Counted from the first letter of the stretch, positions 15,817 through 24,130 are shown. The stretch is DNA of 64,000 nt from Candidatus Endomicrobiellum cubanum (GCA_031269735.1 JAISYS010000042.1:1-64000); one strand, 5' to 3'. The notes: a model not told the origin generated them from the letters alone. Program-made: numbers and translations.

Positions 15817-17222
15817 TAGATGTCTTTTCTCCTCATCTGATAAAAATAACAACACCCTAATCTAGTGTCAACAATAACTGGCACAAACATAGCTGAACTC
15901 CTATTTTTTGGTATATGCAATTTTCTCTTGTGTTGAGCCTTCATAGTATCGGTAGCTGTTATAGCAATATCAAAATCAGTATTTCGATGTGCTTCTATAC
16001 CACCAGCAATCATAGTAGCGTCTATATCTTCATCTTCAGCAGATGCTCTTATTCCACTAGCATTAAACTGATTTATAGCTATCCCAGCTCGTCCATAATC
16101 ACGTACAAAAATCTTAAATCTTCGATAGGCTCTTTGAATTATCTGGGCTTCGTTTAATCGCTGATAACCTGTAGCATTGGATTCTATTAAATACATATGG
16201 TCAATTATAAATAAATCAAAAGGCCCATATAATAAATCATGATTTTTCAATCTAGGAATAAAATCTTCTACATATAATCTTGTTTCCATTATCTTTATCT
16301 TACCATATTTATTTGATTCAAACAAATCTATGGAAGCAGTCTCTACTAAAGCTTGTTTATCTGCGGGTACAGTTCCATGTGTAATCATCTTATCTAAAAT
16401 TATTTTATTAAATAAATAATAAACATGTCTAGCAATTAACATAGCACGTATTTCTGCTAAGGTTTGTTCTAACGCATAGTAAATCACATTCCTCTTGTGT
16501 ATAACAGCAGCCCTGTGTAAATAAACACCTATTGCCATTCGTGTTTTTCCACCACCAGGTTCTGCTTCTATACCCATTAACTGCTTAGCACATAAACCTT
16601 CTACAACGTTATCAATAGCAGGTAACCCTGAATCCACTATAAAGACCATACCACCTTCTTCACTAGTATGAAGCACCTCTACTGCATCACTTATTTCTTC
16701 CAGCTTATCTTCCGAATATACATCCCGTAACAGCTGTATTTGTTGAACCCCATATTCTATAGCTTCTCCAGGATTTTCTCTCTCTGATATAGTTAAATAA
16801 GCTTTTTCAAATACTCCCACCATACGAGCGCTTAATCTATCTTTTATAAACCTATCTGCTATTATAGGAAAATCTTTTATATCTATTTCAACATTTGATA
16901 TTTTGCTAAACTCATCAAGTAACACATCTTTAATAATCATAACAGCTACATCAGCGGCTACTGGGTCTGTATAACTATATTTTTCAACAGCACTTATTTT
17001 TATGCTTTTTGAAATAACAAATTTTTTCATTTCATCTTCTAAATACATTTGAAAATACTTTTCTTTAATAGGTAATCCTAATTTTATCATATATTCCATA
17101 AAATTATAAAATATTGCTTCTTCCATTTCAAACTCTTGACTTGGAAATGAAGCACAAAACCAAGACATGTACGCCTTATGCTTATTCGTTTCTCCTATAA
17201 AATAAGAGAATATAGTATGCAT
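15816..17222 (-). CDS. DnaB-like replicative helicase
   Basis: The protein has 468 aa. A helical N-terminal domain is followed by a RecA-like core with Walker A (AEPGGGKTRMA, near residue 225), a YALEQT segment, Walker B (DLFIIDHMYLI, near 340), and a NQFN sensor segment near 385, as in DnaB-family helicases. It would unwind DNA at the element's replication fork. The third glycine in the P-loop region and the ALEQT motif match DnaB rather than RecA. Downstream genes include the primase-type zinc protein, and a DnaC-like loader is encoded at 34 kb. Confidence 0.75.
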   Translation of the reverse strand: MHTIFSYFIGETNKHKAYMSWFCASFPSQEFEMEEAIFYNFMEYMIKLGLPIKEKYFQMYLEDEMKKFVISKSIKISAVEKYSYTDPVAADVAVMIIKDVLLDEFSKISNVEIDIKDFPIIADRFIKDRLSARMVGVFEKAYLTISERENPGEAIEYGVQQIQLLRDVYSEDKLEEISDAVEVLHTSEEGGMVFIVDSGLPAIDNVVEGLCAKQLMGIEAEPGGGKTRMAIGVYLHRAAVIHKRNVIYYALEQTLAEIRAMLIARHVYYLFNKIILDKMITHGTVPADKQALVETASIDLFESNKYGKIKIMETRLYVEDFIPRLKNHDLLYGPFDLFIIDHMYLIESNATGYQRLNEAQIIQRAYRRFKIFVRDYGRAGIAINQFNASGIRASAEDEDIDATMIAGGIEAHRNTDFDIAITATDTMKAQHKRKLHIPKNRSSAMFVPVIVDTRLGCCYFYQMRRKDI

Positions 17223-17287
17223 TCCATTTCATCCTCACTGTATACACATTAAAATATAACGCCTTTACCTAAATACCAGTAATAATC

Positions 17288-17416
17288 TCAACTGTCCTGC
17301 CGTGATTTTTTCTCATATGCCTCCGCACCCAGCTCTTGCTGTCTATAATAGGCATAGTCGCGAATTTTACGAATGTCCTCAAGCGTAAAATCCTTAGAAA
17401 TCTTAAGCTTTCTCAT
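17288..17416 (-). CDS. 42-aa partner protein of the HipA-like kinase
   Basis: This gene reads MRKLKISKDFTLEDIRKIRDY followed by a helical tail. It overlaps the end of the HipA-like gene by 14 bases and has a strong GGAGGAG site. Tiny proteins with the pattern FTLEDIHKIR are common in Bacillota beside toxin-like genes; the family is recognised from recall only. A role as the antitoxin or a regulatory subunit of the kinase is inferred from the coupling. Only the first of the three HipA-like genes here has such a partner. Confidence 0.6.
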   Translation of the reverse strand: MRKLKISKDFTLEDIRKIRDYAYYRQQELGAEAYEKKSRQDS

Positions 17417-18587
17417 CGTCAGACTCCTCCTTTTTACAAGCATTTAACCATTGCTTTCTTTTCTCCACATTCTTACAACGTGATACAATAGCTTTAACTA
17501 ACTGTTCACTACGTTCAGTATCTATGTCAGTTGACCGTACTAATATCTTTACACATTCCTCTTCTATACCATCAAATGCCTTATAGTCGAACCAATTCAA
17601 ATCAGACACAAGACTTAATTGCTCATCATGTGAAAACATAAAAGGCCTACTTCTCTCTTCACGTCCAACAAACTTAGTATTATACCATAGAGACGAACCG
17701 CTATCAAATATAGGAGCAAATCCTTTCCATTCGAGAGTATCTGCATCTCTTATAAAACCAAAGTTATTAAAATGCCTATCTTCGTTCATTATTATATAAT
17801 CTAAAATAAGCATTTGTTCAAGCGAATGTCTAATGTTTACAATACCCGCTTTCTCACAACAATCTAACATGTGCATAAATTTTGCATCTACGATATCTTT
17901 TTGTATTAACTTATAAACACGCCATGCTGGTATTAACTCTGTATTAGGTGTAACAAAATTATCGCATAAACTATAAGGCCTCCCTTTATTAAAAGTCAAT
18001 GTATAGTTTACATGAGATATTTTTAATCTCCGCATAAGCGCACTAGCTATTACTTCATTAAAAGGCTCTTGCTTATAATCTTTATTACTTGCACCTTTCA
18101 TTAATACACGTTTTTTGTTTACAATAATCCATTTCTTTCGTAACACGCCATCTGCGGTATTATCTGGCGATATTAAACTTACGCTACTCATATCTTCAGG
18201 TATATTACCGAATAACATTACTCCCATATCCTCTGAAAAATCATTTTCAAAAAAATTCACATCTTTCCATTTTAATCCTATTCCTACTGGATTAATCCAA
18301 TACTGGTCTGATAAACTCAAACCATAACATTTTGCTGCAAGTATAGATGGGTAATATTCATCCAATGCTTGCAAAACATCTTTGACACCATCTCTGTTTA
18401 CAGGTATGGCACGACCTACCCACCAATCATTTAGTGCTTTACGTGGTATTTTTCCATCAAGCGCTTCTATTCCAATCGGCATGTGTCTATAATCAAAAAT
18501 ATTACCTATTCTACTTATATTTCCAAGCTCAACGTCCAATTCAAACTCTACAACTGGTATATTCTTATGCATCAGAATGCATTCCAT
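17403..18587 (-). CDS. HipA-like serine/threonine kinase, intact active site
   Basis: The protein is about 394 aa. It shows SPDNTADGVLRKKWI, LMKGASN, the catalytic MNEDRHFNNFG segment near residue 274, and the metal-binding APIFDSGSSLWYN segment near 295, the arrangement of clostridial HipA-like kinases. HipA toxins phosphorylate a translation factor, but the target of this branch is unknown. ATG at 18587 is chosen because it starts MECILMHKN exactly like the upstream paralogue and has AAGG nine bases upstream. It is coupled to the 42-aa partner. Confidence 0.75.
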   Translation of the reverse strand: MECILMHKNIPVVEFELDVELGNISRIGNIFDYRHMPIGIEALDGKIPRKALNDWWVGRAIPVNRDGVKDVLQALDEYYPSILAAKCYGLSLSDQYWINPVGIGLKWKDVNFFENDFSEDMGVMLFGNIPEDMSSVSLISPDNTADGVLRKKWIIVNKKRVLMKGASNKDYKQEPFNEVIASALMRRLKISHVNYTLTFNKGRPYSLCDNFVTPNTELIPAWRVYKLIQKDIVDAKFMHMLDCCEKAGIVNIRHSLEQMLILDYIIMNEDRHFNNFGFIRDADTLEWKGFAPIFDSGSSLWYNTKFVGREERSRPFMFSHDEQLSLVSDLNWFDYKAFDGIEEECVKILVRSTDIDTERSEQLVKAIVSRCKNVEKRKQWLNACKKEESDDEKA

Positions 18588-18600
18588 GTAAATCAACCTT

Positions 18601-19746
18601 TCACATTTGTTCTCGTATCTGCTCGATACGTTTACAACGTAAAGCAACGGCTTCTGCTATTTTTTTGTGACGCCCTTCATCTATAATAACTGCTTGCTTT
18701 AATATATCTAAACATTCATCTTCTATCCCATCAAGAGCTTTATAGTTAAACCAACTTAAATCGGACACTAATTTTATCTGTTCATCATGCAAACCCCTAA
18801 ATGGTTTACTTTCCATATCTCTACCAACAAACCATGAATTATACCATAAAGATGAGCCACTATTAAATATTGGAGCAAAACCTTTCCACTCAAGAGTTTC
18901 CGCATCTCTAATAAATCCGAAATTATTAAGATGCCTATCGCAATTCATTATAATATAGTCTAACGTAAGCATCCGTTCAAGTTCTTTTCTAATATCAAAA
19001 ATACCTACTTTCTCACAACAACGTAATAAATGCCTAAATATTGACTCTACTAAAGGGTCTCTCTTTTCTAAGTCATAAATTCTCCAAGCAGGAACGAGCT
19101 CTGTGAAAGGTGTAACAAAATTTTCACATAAACTATAAGGCCTACCTTTACTAAATATCAACATATACTCTGTATGTGATATATCTAATCTTCTCATTAA
19201 GGCACTGGCTATACCCTCATTAAAAGGTTCCTGTTTGCTTTCATATAGCTTACTAGCTCCTTTCATTAAAACACGTTTTCCATCCACTATAATCCATTTT
19301 TTACGCAATACACCGTCAGAAGTATTATCAGGAGATATTAAACTCACATTCTTACTAGCAGGATTATCGCCAAACAATATCTCTCCTACATCTTTTGAAA
19401 ATTCATTTTGAAAAAAGTTCACATTTTCCCATTTTAGTCCCATCCCATCGGGGCTAATCCAATACTGGTCTGACAAACTTAAACCATAACATTTTGAAAT
19501 AAGCGCATGCCTAGAATACTTACCTAAAATCAGTAAAGCATCTTCAATACCATCACGACTAGCTGGTATAGAACGTCCTTTCCACCACTTATCCATAAGA
19601 TATATATTAGCTTTACCTTTTTCGGTTGTACCAATCGGTAAGTGTTCTGGATTATATAACTCTTTAAGGTTAACAATAACTCCAATTTCATTTATAATAT
19701 CTAAAGCTATAACTGGGACGTTTTTATGCATCAGTATGCATTCCAT
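18601..19746 (-). CDS. HipA-like kinase paralogue with altered metal-binding motif
   Basis: The protein has 381 aa and aligns over its whole length with the downstream HipA-like protein (same MECILMHKN start, SPDNTSDGVLRKKWI, MKGAS). The catalytic loop reads MNCDRHLNNFG, but the DFG-equivalent reads APIFNSGSS, with Asn in place of the Asp that normally binds metal. This may be a pseudokinase that regulates its partner, or a decaying copy. The stop is 13 bases before the next gene. Confidence 0.72.
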   Translation of the reverse strand: MECILMHKNVPVIALDIINEIGVIVNLKELYNPEHLPIGTTEKGKANIYLMDKWWKGRSIPASRDGIEDALLILGKYSRHALISKCYGLSLSDQYWISPDGMGLKWENVNFFQNEFSKDVGEILFGDNPASKNVSLISPDNTSDGVLRKKWIIVDGKRVLMKGASKLYESKQEPFNEGIASALMRRLDISHTEYMLIFSKGRPYSLCENFVTPFTELVPAWRIYDLEKRDPLVESIFRHLLRCCEKVGIFDIRKELERMLTLDYIIMNCDRHLNNFGFIRDAETLEWKGFAPIFNSGSSLWYNSWFVGRDMESKPFRGLHDEQIKLVSDLSWFNYKALDGIEDECLDILKQAVIIDEGRHKKIAEAVALRCKRIEQIREQM

Positions 19747-19782
19747 ACAAACTTACACCCTTCATATATTATATGATAACAA

Positions 19783-20013
19783 TCATACTGCTTTTTTATT
19801 GTAAAAGCTACCGAAAATCTTATTCTTCTCATTATACACTATCGTGGCCATATCAATTCTATTTACATATCTATTCAAGTCCTTGATATCTTGTTCTAAA
19901 TCATAAACCAGGTCAGTTAAATCAGCTACTTTTTGCCATAAATAAATAATTACTGCTCCCATTACAAACAGGATAGAAAACACGGATACAACTGTTGTCA
20001 TCATAACTGTCAT
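19783..20013 (-). CDS. Small membrane protein with coiled coil
   Basis: The protein has 76 aa: an N-terminal hydrophobic helix (about residues 6-27) followed by a heptad-like helix (VADLTDLVYDLEQDIKDL). The topology resembles Fst-like or DivIC-like small anchors, but no family is recognised. It lies between the HipA pair and the MNT/HepT locus. Confidence 0.5.
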   Translation of the reverse strand: MTVMMTTVVSVFSILFVMGAVIIYLWQKVADLTDLVYDLEQDIKDLNRYVNRIDMATIVYNEKNKIFGSFYNKKAV

Positions 20014-20061
20014 CTCCTCTTCTGATTTTTACTTCTACATACTGATAATTTACTTCTCTCT

Positions 20062-20329
20062 CTACCTTTCTTTAGATTTTGATTTCCCCAAATATCTCTT
20101 ATCCCAATTTTCTCTTACTAGTATATCCTTACAAAATTGCTGCAATACTGAAATATCTCCCGTTGCAGTTTCCCATATTGAAATCTTGTCCATCTCTTCA
20201 TAAGCATGCGCATACATATTTCTTGCAGCACGAAGTCTTAACCACTTTTCCAAATCTAACCATGCTATCCGTTATTTCCTCACAATAACGATAAATATGT
20301 GCAATTCTTTGTATATCATTGCTTTTCAT
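20062..20329 (-). pseudogene. Broken HepT toxin (internal deletion and frameshift)
   Basis: Two pieces of one HepT (DUF86) protein are visible. From ATG 20329 the frame reads MKSNDIQRIAHIYRYCEEITDSMVRFGK and then stops early. In another frame, from near 20250, follows RLRAARNMYAHAYEEMDKISIW and the rest of the C-terminus. The R-N-M-Y-A-H-A-Y element is the R-x(4-6)-H-x-Y active site of HepT. About 30-45 central residues are missing and the frame is lost. The start overlaps the MNT gene by 14 bases, the normal MNT-HepT order. Confidence 0.7.
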
Positions 20330-20660
20330 ATATCAAAATCCTCTCTTTAAGAATATTTTTACCAAACTCCATACTTAACTCATCTTCATCTTGAAATAAA
20401 GTACGAGTAGTTACCATATCTATTTCACCGACAGTTTCATATAAATCATTATAAACCGCGCCTAGCTCAAATAAACTGCTAACACAAGAACCAGTTCTAT
20501 CTATTAAGATATCAACATCACTGTCTTTAGTAGCATCACCCCTTGCGTAAGAACCAAATAACCAAACAGCTGCTAATCCATATTCAATCGCTATAGGTAC
20601 AATTTTTTCACGCAATTCCTCGACAGTATAACAAATATCTCTCTCCTTATACGCATGCAC
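20316..20660 (-). CDS. MNT-type minimal nucleotidyltransferase antitoxin
   Basis: The protein has 114 aa. WLFGSYARGDATKDSDVDIL near residue 33 is the GS-x(10)-D-x-D catalytic motif of minimal nucleotidyltransferases, and a third acidic residue is in EIDMVT. In MntA-HepT systems this protein adenylylates a tyrosine of the HepT toxin. Here the HepT partner is broken, so the enzyme may be orphaned or may act on the intact HepT-like paralogues downstream. The GTG start follows GGAG at longer spacing. Confidence 0.8.
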   Translation of the reverse strand: MHAYKERDICYTVEELREKIVPIAIEYGLAAVWLFGSYARGDATKDSDVDILIDRTGSCVSSLFELGAVYNDLYETVGEIDMVTTRTLFQDEDELSMEFGKNILKERILIYEKQ

Positions 20661-20688
20661 TATTCTTAATCACTCCAAACTTATATTA

Positions 20689-21045
20689 CTAAGCCCCTCC
20701 TTTAACTCTTCCTGCTATAGCCTTATTACAAAATTTCAAAAGAGATGGAACCATATTAATCGCAGTTTTACATATTCGCATTTTATCCATCTCTGCATAA
20801 ATACACATATACCTTAAATCTTGAATCTCGTCCCATGAAAACTGTTCCTTTGTATACCACTTAAAAATAACAATTAAATTATCACTATACTCACATATTT
20901 TCAATAAATCTATGGCTACATAGTTAAAACTTAACTCATCTTTTATAAACATCTCATGCTCCCCTACGAACCTTTCTAGGACATCCATTATTCTTAAACA
21001 ATGGTTACGAATTTCAATAATTATATCCATATTTTTATTTTTCAT
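20689..21045 (-). CDS. HepT-like (DUF86) protein lacking the active-site His
   Basis: The protein has 118 aa with the HepT helical layout: IRNHCLRIMDVLERFVGEHEMF, then LLKICEYSDNL, then WDEIQDLRYMCIYAEMD. The expected R-N-x-x-x-H-x-Y active site is R-Y-M-C-I-Y, with the histidine lost, so RNase activity is unlikely. It may be a decayed toxin or a structural/immunity paralogue. GAGTAGGTAAC precedes the start. Confidence 0.6.
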   Translation of the reverse strand: MKNKNMDIIIEIRNHCLRIMDVLERFVGEHEMFIKDELSFNYVAIDLLKICEYSDNLIVIFKWYTKEQFSWDEIQDLRYMCIYAEMDKMRICKTAINMVPSLLKFCNKAIAGRVKGGA

Positions 21046-21050
21046 GTTAC

Positions 21051-21419
21051 CTACTCTTCCAGATTTCCTGTTAAAATCATATCACAAAACTGATAAAATA
21101 TTGTAGCATACACTACTGTAGTTTTCCAAATTAAGTCTATATCTACCTCAGTGTATGGTAACAATAGCATATCTCTTATATTACGAACTTCTTCCCATAT
21201 TATATACTCACTTGTAATATCTACAAAAGACTCAGTTAAATTTAAGCTTAATTCCCCTATCTGTAACAAGCACATAGACACAGCATTAAAATAAACTCTA
21301 TCATTTATAAAAACGTCATAATCTTTACCAAATCTATCTATACTGGCTATTATCTCTTCGCAATATCTACGCATATGCAAAATTATTTGCTTATTCTTAC
21401 TATTTATGTCGATAAACAT
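21051..21419 (-). CDS. HepT-like (DUF86) protein lacking the active-site His
   Basis: The protein is about 122 aa. MRRYCEEIIASIDRFGKDYDVFINDRVYFNAVSM and LLQIGELSLNL are typical HepT sequence, followed by WEEVRNIRDMLLLPYTEVDIDLIW, where R-D-M-L-L-L-P-Y replaces R-x(4-6)-H-x-Y. The His is missing, while the Arg and Tyr remain. The start at 21419 is preferred to a TTG further upstream, though its ribosome site is weak. It forms a pair with the adjacent 118-aa paralogue. Confidence 0.62.
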   Translation of the reverse strand: MFIDINSKNKQIILHMRRYCEEIIASIDRFGKDYDVFINDRVYFNAVSMCLLQIGELSLNLTESFVDITSEYIIWEEVRNIRDMLLLPYTEVDIDLIWKTTVVYATIFYQFCDMILTGNLEE

Positions 21420-21582
21420 TTTTACAACTATACCACCTTCGTACTGCAAACATTCTCTCTATATCATTCTTAACCCACTTAAACTTTTTTATATAACACC
21501 AACGCCTTATAATCCAGTCACCGTTAGATGTCAAATTATGCTCAGTTACATAATGACTATCCTGCCTAATAATAGTAGTCAT
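21400..21582 (-). CDS. 60-aa hypothetical protein coupled to Fic
   Basis: This encodes a basic, Trp/Arg/Lys-rich 60-aa peptide. Its ATG overlaps the Fic gene's stop (TAATG) and has AAAGGAGAG nine bases upstream, which argues for real translation. It overlaps the HepT-like start by about 20 bases. No family recognised; it may be a Fic-associated small protein or a remnant. Confidence 0.4.
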   Translation of the reverse strand: MTTIIRQDSHYVTEHNLTSNGDWIIRRWCYIKKFKWVKNDIERMFAVRRWYSCKNVYRHK

Positions 21583-22406
21583 TAACTACTCTCCTTTACA
21601 AGCAATTCTCGACTTTTCAAAACATTTTGTTCACCAAACAACAAATTACCAAAAAATTTATTTAGATACATTAATGTTGATTTTACATTATTCTCTCTGT
21701 CATTGTAATTAGCACGTACGAGTGCATTACGAAAATAAAATGAGTGCTGTTCAAATGTATCATTCATTACTTTATATCCAAACATACGTAAATACTTGAT
21801 TACAAACACAGCAATAGTTCGAGTATTACCCTCACCAAAAGCATGAATTTGCCAAACATCCGCTACAAACTTTCCAATATGTTTCACTGCAGCCCGTGAT
21901 TCCAGATTACCATAATCAAAATCTTTCTCTCTGTTGAATTCGTAATCAAGAAGAGAACTTATATCATCACAATTACCATACACTACAGTATCTCCTTGTA
22001 AAACCCATTCTTTCTTAAAAATATTATACTTACGTATTTTACCAGCAAAATTATAAATACCCTCAAATAACTGCCTATGAATAGACATTAATTCTATAGG
22101 TGAAAGACTAAATGTTTTAGTCGACAATAATCGTACAATGCGCGCAGAAACTTTATCGGCTTCTTCTGTACCATTCTCTTTTTTACTTCTTGCCAATTCA
22201 CTAGCATAGTAATCAATAAGAAATTGCTCTACTTCATTTATCGAAATTTTACCTTCAATATGAGTGTTAGCTACATCAAGTAAAAATTTTGAAGGAATTA
22301 AACCATCCACTTTTTGCAGCCCAATAGCTGTTTTCCAATTATAGATACGCTCAACTAATTCTGGTTCTACTTGTTTTTCATAATCGCCCATTTGCGCAAA
22401 CGACAT
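21582..22406 (-). CDS. Fic-domain AMPylator-like protein
   Basis: The protein is about 274 aa. An N-terminal helical region with ANTHIEGKISINEVEQFL resembles an inhibitory antitoxin-like helix. The Fic core has the flap IYNFAGKIRKYNI and the catalytic loop HAFGEGNTR near residue 190, which keeps His, Phe, Glu, Gly, Asn and Arg of HxFx(D/E)GNxR. Fic enzymes transfer AMP or related groups to hydroxyl side chains. Its Fic domain and C-terminus (LLFGEQN, LKSREL) are nearly the same as those fused to the two AAA-ATPases downstream. Confidence 0.8.
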   Translation of the reverse strand: MSFAQMGDYEKQVEPELVERIYNWKTAIGLQKVDGLIPSKFLLDVANTHIEGKISINEVEQFLIDYYASELARSKKENGTEEADKVSARIVRLLSTKTFSLSPIELMSIHRQLFEGIYNFAGKIRKYNIFKKEWVLQGDTVVYGNCDDISSLLDYEFNREKDFDYGNLESRAAVKHIGKFVADVWQIHAFGEGNTRTIAVFVIKYLRMFGYKVMNDTFEQHSFYFRNALVRANYNDRENNVKSTLMYLNKFFGNLLFGEQNVLKSRELLVKESS

Positions 22407-22446
22407 TCCTAACACCTACTTTCCACAGAAACTAACTTCCTAAAAA

Positions 22447-23094
22447 TCATCTGCCTTTAGCGCTTCTGTTGTAAAGGGTCTTTTTATTCTTTTGAGTAAT
22501 TGGCGAAATAATACGACTTAACATAACCATCATTGCACTATAATTTTTATCAAAAGCTAACACACTCGCTTCTATCATCTCACTACTTTCAACTGCAGAA
22601 AAATCAACATTATAGCCTGCATTCTTCGCAAGATATTCAATAAAAACCCGTTGCGTTCTACCATTACCTTCTCTGAATGGATGTAACACATTTATCTCAC
22701 TTAAATAATAGGCTAAACCTCCTCTTATGTCATCTAAATTTCTTCCTATAAGAAAATTATCCGCTTTAAGTTTAGAGAAAAGGTCTGCCGCATATCCATG
22801 TATAACATTACACATACAAAATGGATTTCCCTTCATGATGTTTACGCTTCTAATCTTTCCAGCCCAATCGTAAATATCACGAAAAATTGCTCGATGTATT
22901 GAACAAAGATGGGCAAAATCAAATTTACCTCGCACAGGATTTACTCTTATCTCTGCTATTGCAAGTGTGGTTATCTCCCTCTCAAGTTTTTCAAGGTCTT
23001 CTTTATTCCTAATATCTAATTTATTTTTCAAGATGAATGTTCCTGTATAACAATATCTACTATCCCACTTATACTCATAATCATATTTACCCAT
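22447..23094 (-). CDS. Fic toxin of a VbhA-VbhT-like pair
   Basis: The protein has 215 aa. It has the flap IYDWAGKIRSVNIMKG and a complete catalytic loop HPFREGNGRTQR at residues 138-149, so AMP-transfer chemistry should be intact. The short N-terminus lacks an inhibitory helix, as expected when a separate VbhA-type antitoxin is encoded upstream. The start overlaps the antitoxin stop (TGATG). This is a type II toxin-antitoxin system by family knowledge. Confidence 0.88.
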   Translation of the reverse strand: MGKYDYEYKWDSRYCYTGTFILKNKLDIRNKEDLEKLEREITTLAIAEIRVNPVRGKFDFAHLCSIHRAIFRDIYDWAGKIRSVNIMKGNPFCMCNVIHGYAADLFSKLKADNFLIGRNLDDIRGGLAYYLSEINVLHPFREGNGRTQRVFIEYLAKNAGYNVDFSAVESSEMIEASVLAFDKNYSAMMVMLSRIISPITQKNKKTLYNRSAKGR

Positions 23095-23297
23095 CAGATA
23101 ACTTCCTTGGCTTTTTTACTATATTTTTCTAATAACTCCTGTATAGTTTTTTTGGTTGTTGTCTTTCCCTCAAAAATAGCCCTTAATCGCCTTTTATCAT
23201 CACTTGTAAGAGGCATACCTTCCATTGCCATTGTAGCATTAACAGCACGTATATTTTGCTCAATCTCTTCTTCTGTCATTGGATTCCTTCTACTCAT
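23094..23297 (-). CDS. VbhA-type antitoxin of Fic
   Basis: The protein has 67 aa. VNATMAMEGMPLTSDD contains the inhibitory motif (S/T)-x-x-x-E-(G/N), whose Glu blocks the ATP gamma-phosphate position in the partner Fic. The remainder is helical. It directly precedes and overlaps the Fic gene. A perfect inverted repeat lies just upstream and may act in autoregulation. Confidence 0.85.
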   Translation of the reverse strand: MSRRNPMTEEEIEQNIRAVNATMAMEGMPLTSDDKRRLRAIFEGKTTTKKTIQELLEKYSKKAKEVI

Positions 23298-23318
23298 TTC
23301 AATTTCTCCTTTTATCTA

Positions 23319-23357
23319 TATACTAGTCTTTCTATACATAATAGAAAGACTAGTATA
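23319..23357 (-). promoter_or_regulatory. 17-bp perfect inverted repeat upstream of the VbhA-Fic operon
   Basis: The arms at 23319-23335 and 23341-23357 (TATACTAGTCTTTCTAT / ATAGAAAGACTAGTATA) are perfect complements with a 5-base centre, 22 bases before the VbhA start. Parts resemble the promoter-like elements at 24083-24125 and 40371-40404. An operator for VbhA-Fic autoregulation is the simplest inference; a hairpin in the leader RNA is an alternative. Confidence 0.6.
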
Positions 23358-23430
23358 AATTTTTCGAAAACTTACTTATACGCATACCTACGAACGAAAA
23401 AATATTCTATAAATATAATCTTTATTCCAT

Positions 23431-23985
23431 CTAAATTACACTAACTCCAGTAATCTGATAAAACTTCTCTATATCAAAATTTGGTATGCTTATTATAGCT
23501 TTCTTATTCTTTAATGGTAATTCTTTCCAAAACTGTTGTGATTTTTCTGTGGTAACTCTTCTTAAAAAATAATCTGCCTGCTTACTCTCTGGAGATATCT
23601 CGCGTTCTTCATCTGTCATATCAGTCCAAAAAATAGACTCTACTGGTCTAAAATGCATGGTTAGTAATTGACAGGCCCATGAGTCTCTCCATCTATCAAC
23701 TGTCAAATCTGAAGGTTTATCAAAAAACATCAAATCAGAATGATTTTTCGTATTAAAACAACCAATATTATTGTCAGATATATTCCAATCTCCAACATTA
23801 AAATTACCAACATTAAAATTACCAGTATTACTATTTCCAAAATTGTAACACCCGGTATTCTCATTTCCTACATTATACTGCCCAGTATTTCTATTCCCCA
23901 CATTACACATAGCAGTATTATAATTTCCAATATTCCTATACCCAGTATTTCCTTCTCCTGCATTACCCATTGTAAATTCACTCAT
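23431..23985 (-). CDS. Pentapeptide-repeat protein with a unique C-terminal domain
   Basis: The protein has 184 aa. Residues 7-80 are about 14 units of the N-x-G-x-x pattern (GNTGY, GNYNT, GNRNT, GNENT, GNSNT and so on), the Pentapeptide_2 type. The C-terminal 100 residues (TVDRWRDSWACQLLTMHF, TDEEREISPESKQ) form an unrelated soluble domain. Repeats of this kind fold as a right-handed beta helix. Function unknown. ATG follows AAGGAG; a promoter-like element lies 100 bases upstream. Confidence 0.75.
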   Translation of the reverse strand: MSEFTMGNAGEGNTGYRNIGNYNTAMCNVGNRNTGQYNVGNENTGCYNFGNSNTGNFNVGNFNVGDWNISDNNIGCFNTKNHSDLMFFDKPSDLTVDRWRDSWACQLLTMHFRPVESIFWTDMTDEEREISPESKQADYFLRRVTTEKSQQFWKELPLKNKKAIISIPNFDIEKFYQITGVSVI

Positions 23986-24000
23986 ACTGATTTTTCTCCT

Positions 24001-24057
24001 TTATTTGTTAGATGCAGCACAATTTCCTTTTCTATCAGAAAGCTCCTTTCTATTCAT
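24001..24057 (-). CDS. Possible 18-aa leader peptide
   Basis: A short frame MNRKELSDRKGNCAASNK begins at 24057 with GAGAGGAG upstream and lies between the promoter-like element and the pentapeptide-repeat gene. The good ribosome site is the only support; it may be a leader peptide or chance. Confidence 0.25.
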   Translation of the reverse strand: MNRKELSDRKGNCAASNK

Positions 24058-24082
24058 TTCCGTTCTCCTCTCACTTATTTAT

Positions 24083-24125
24083 TATCTTTCTATTATATAT
24101 GAAAAACTTGTATAAATTTTTTCCA
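24083..24125 (-). promoter_or_regulatory. Shared promoter-like element, copy A
   Basis: Read on the minus strand the element has GAAAAAATTTATACAAG, then TTTTTCATATATAATAG, with a perfect TATAAT at 24092-24097. Similar blocks occur upstream of the VbhA gene and of the 39589-40356 gene. No clear -35 hexamer is visible at 17 bases. Confidence 0.45.
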
Positions 24126-24130
24126 AAAAC

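Noticed and set aside
23319-23357. Intrinsic terminator for the + strand (inverted repeat followed by AAATTTTT)
   Set aside because: No + strand gene is supported anywhere upstream. The position just before the VbhA start favours an operator or leader role on the minus strand.
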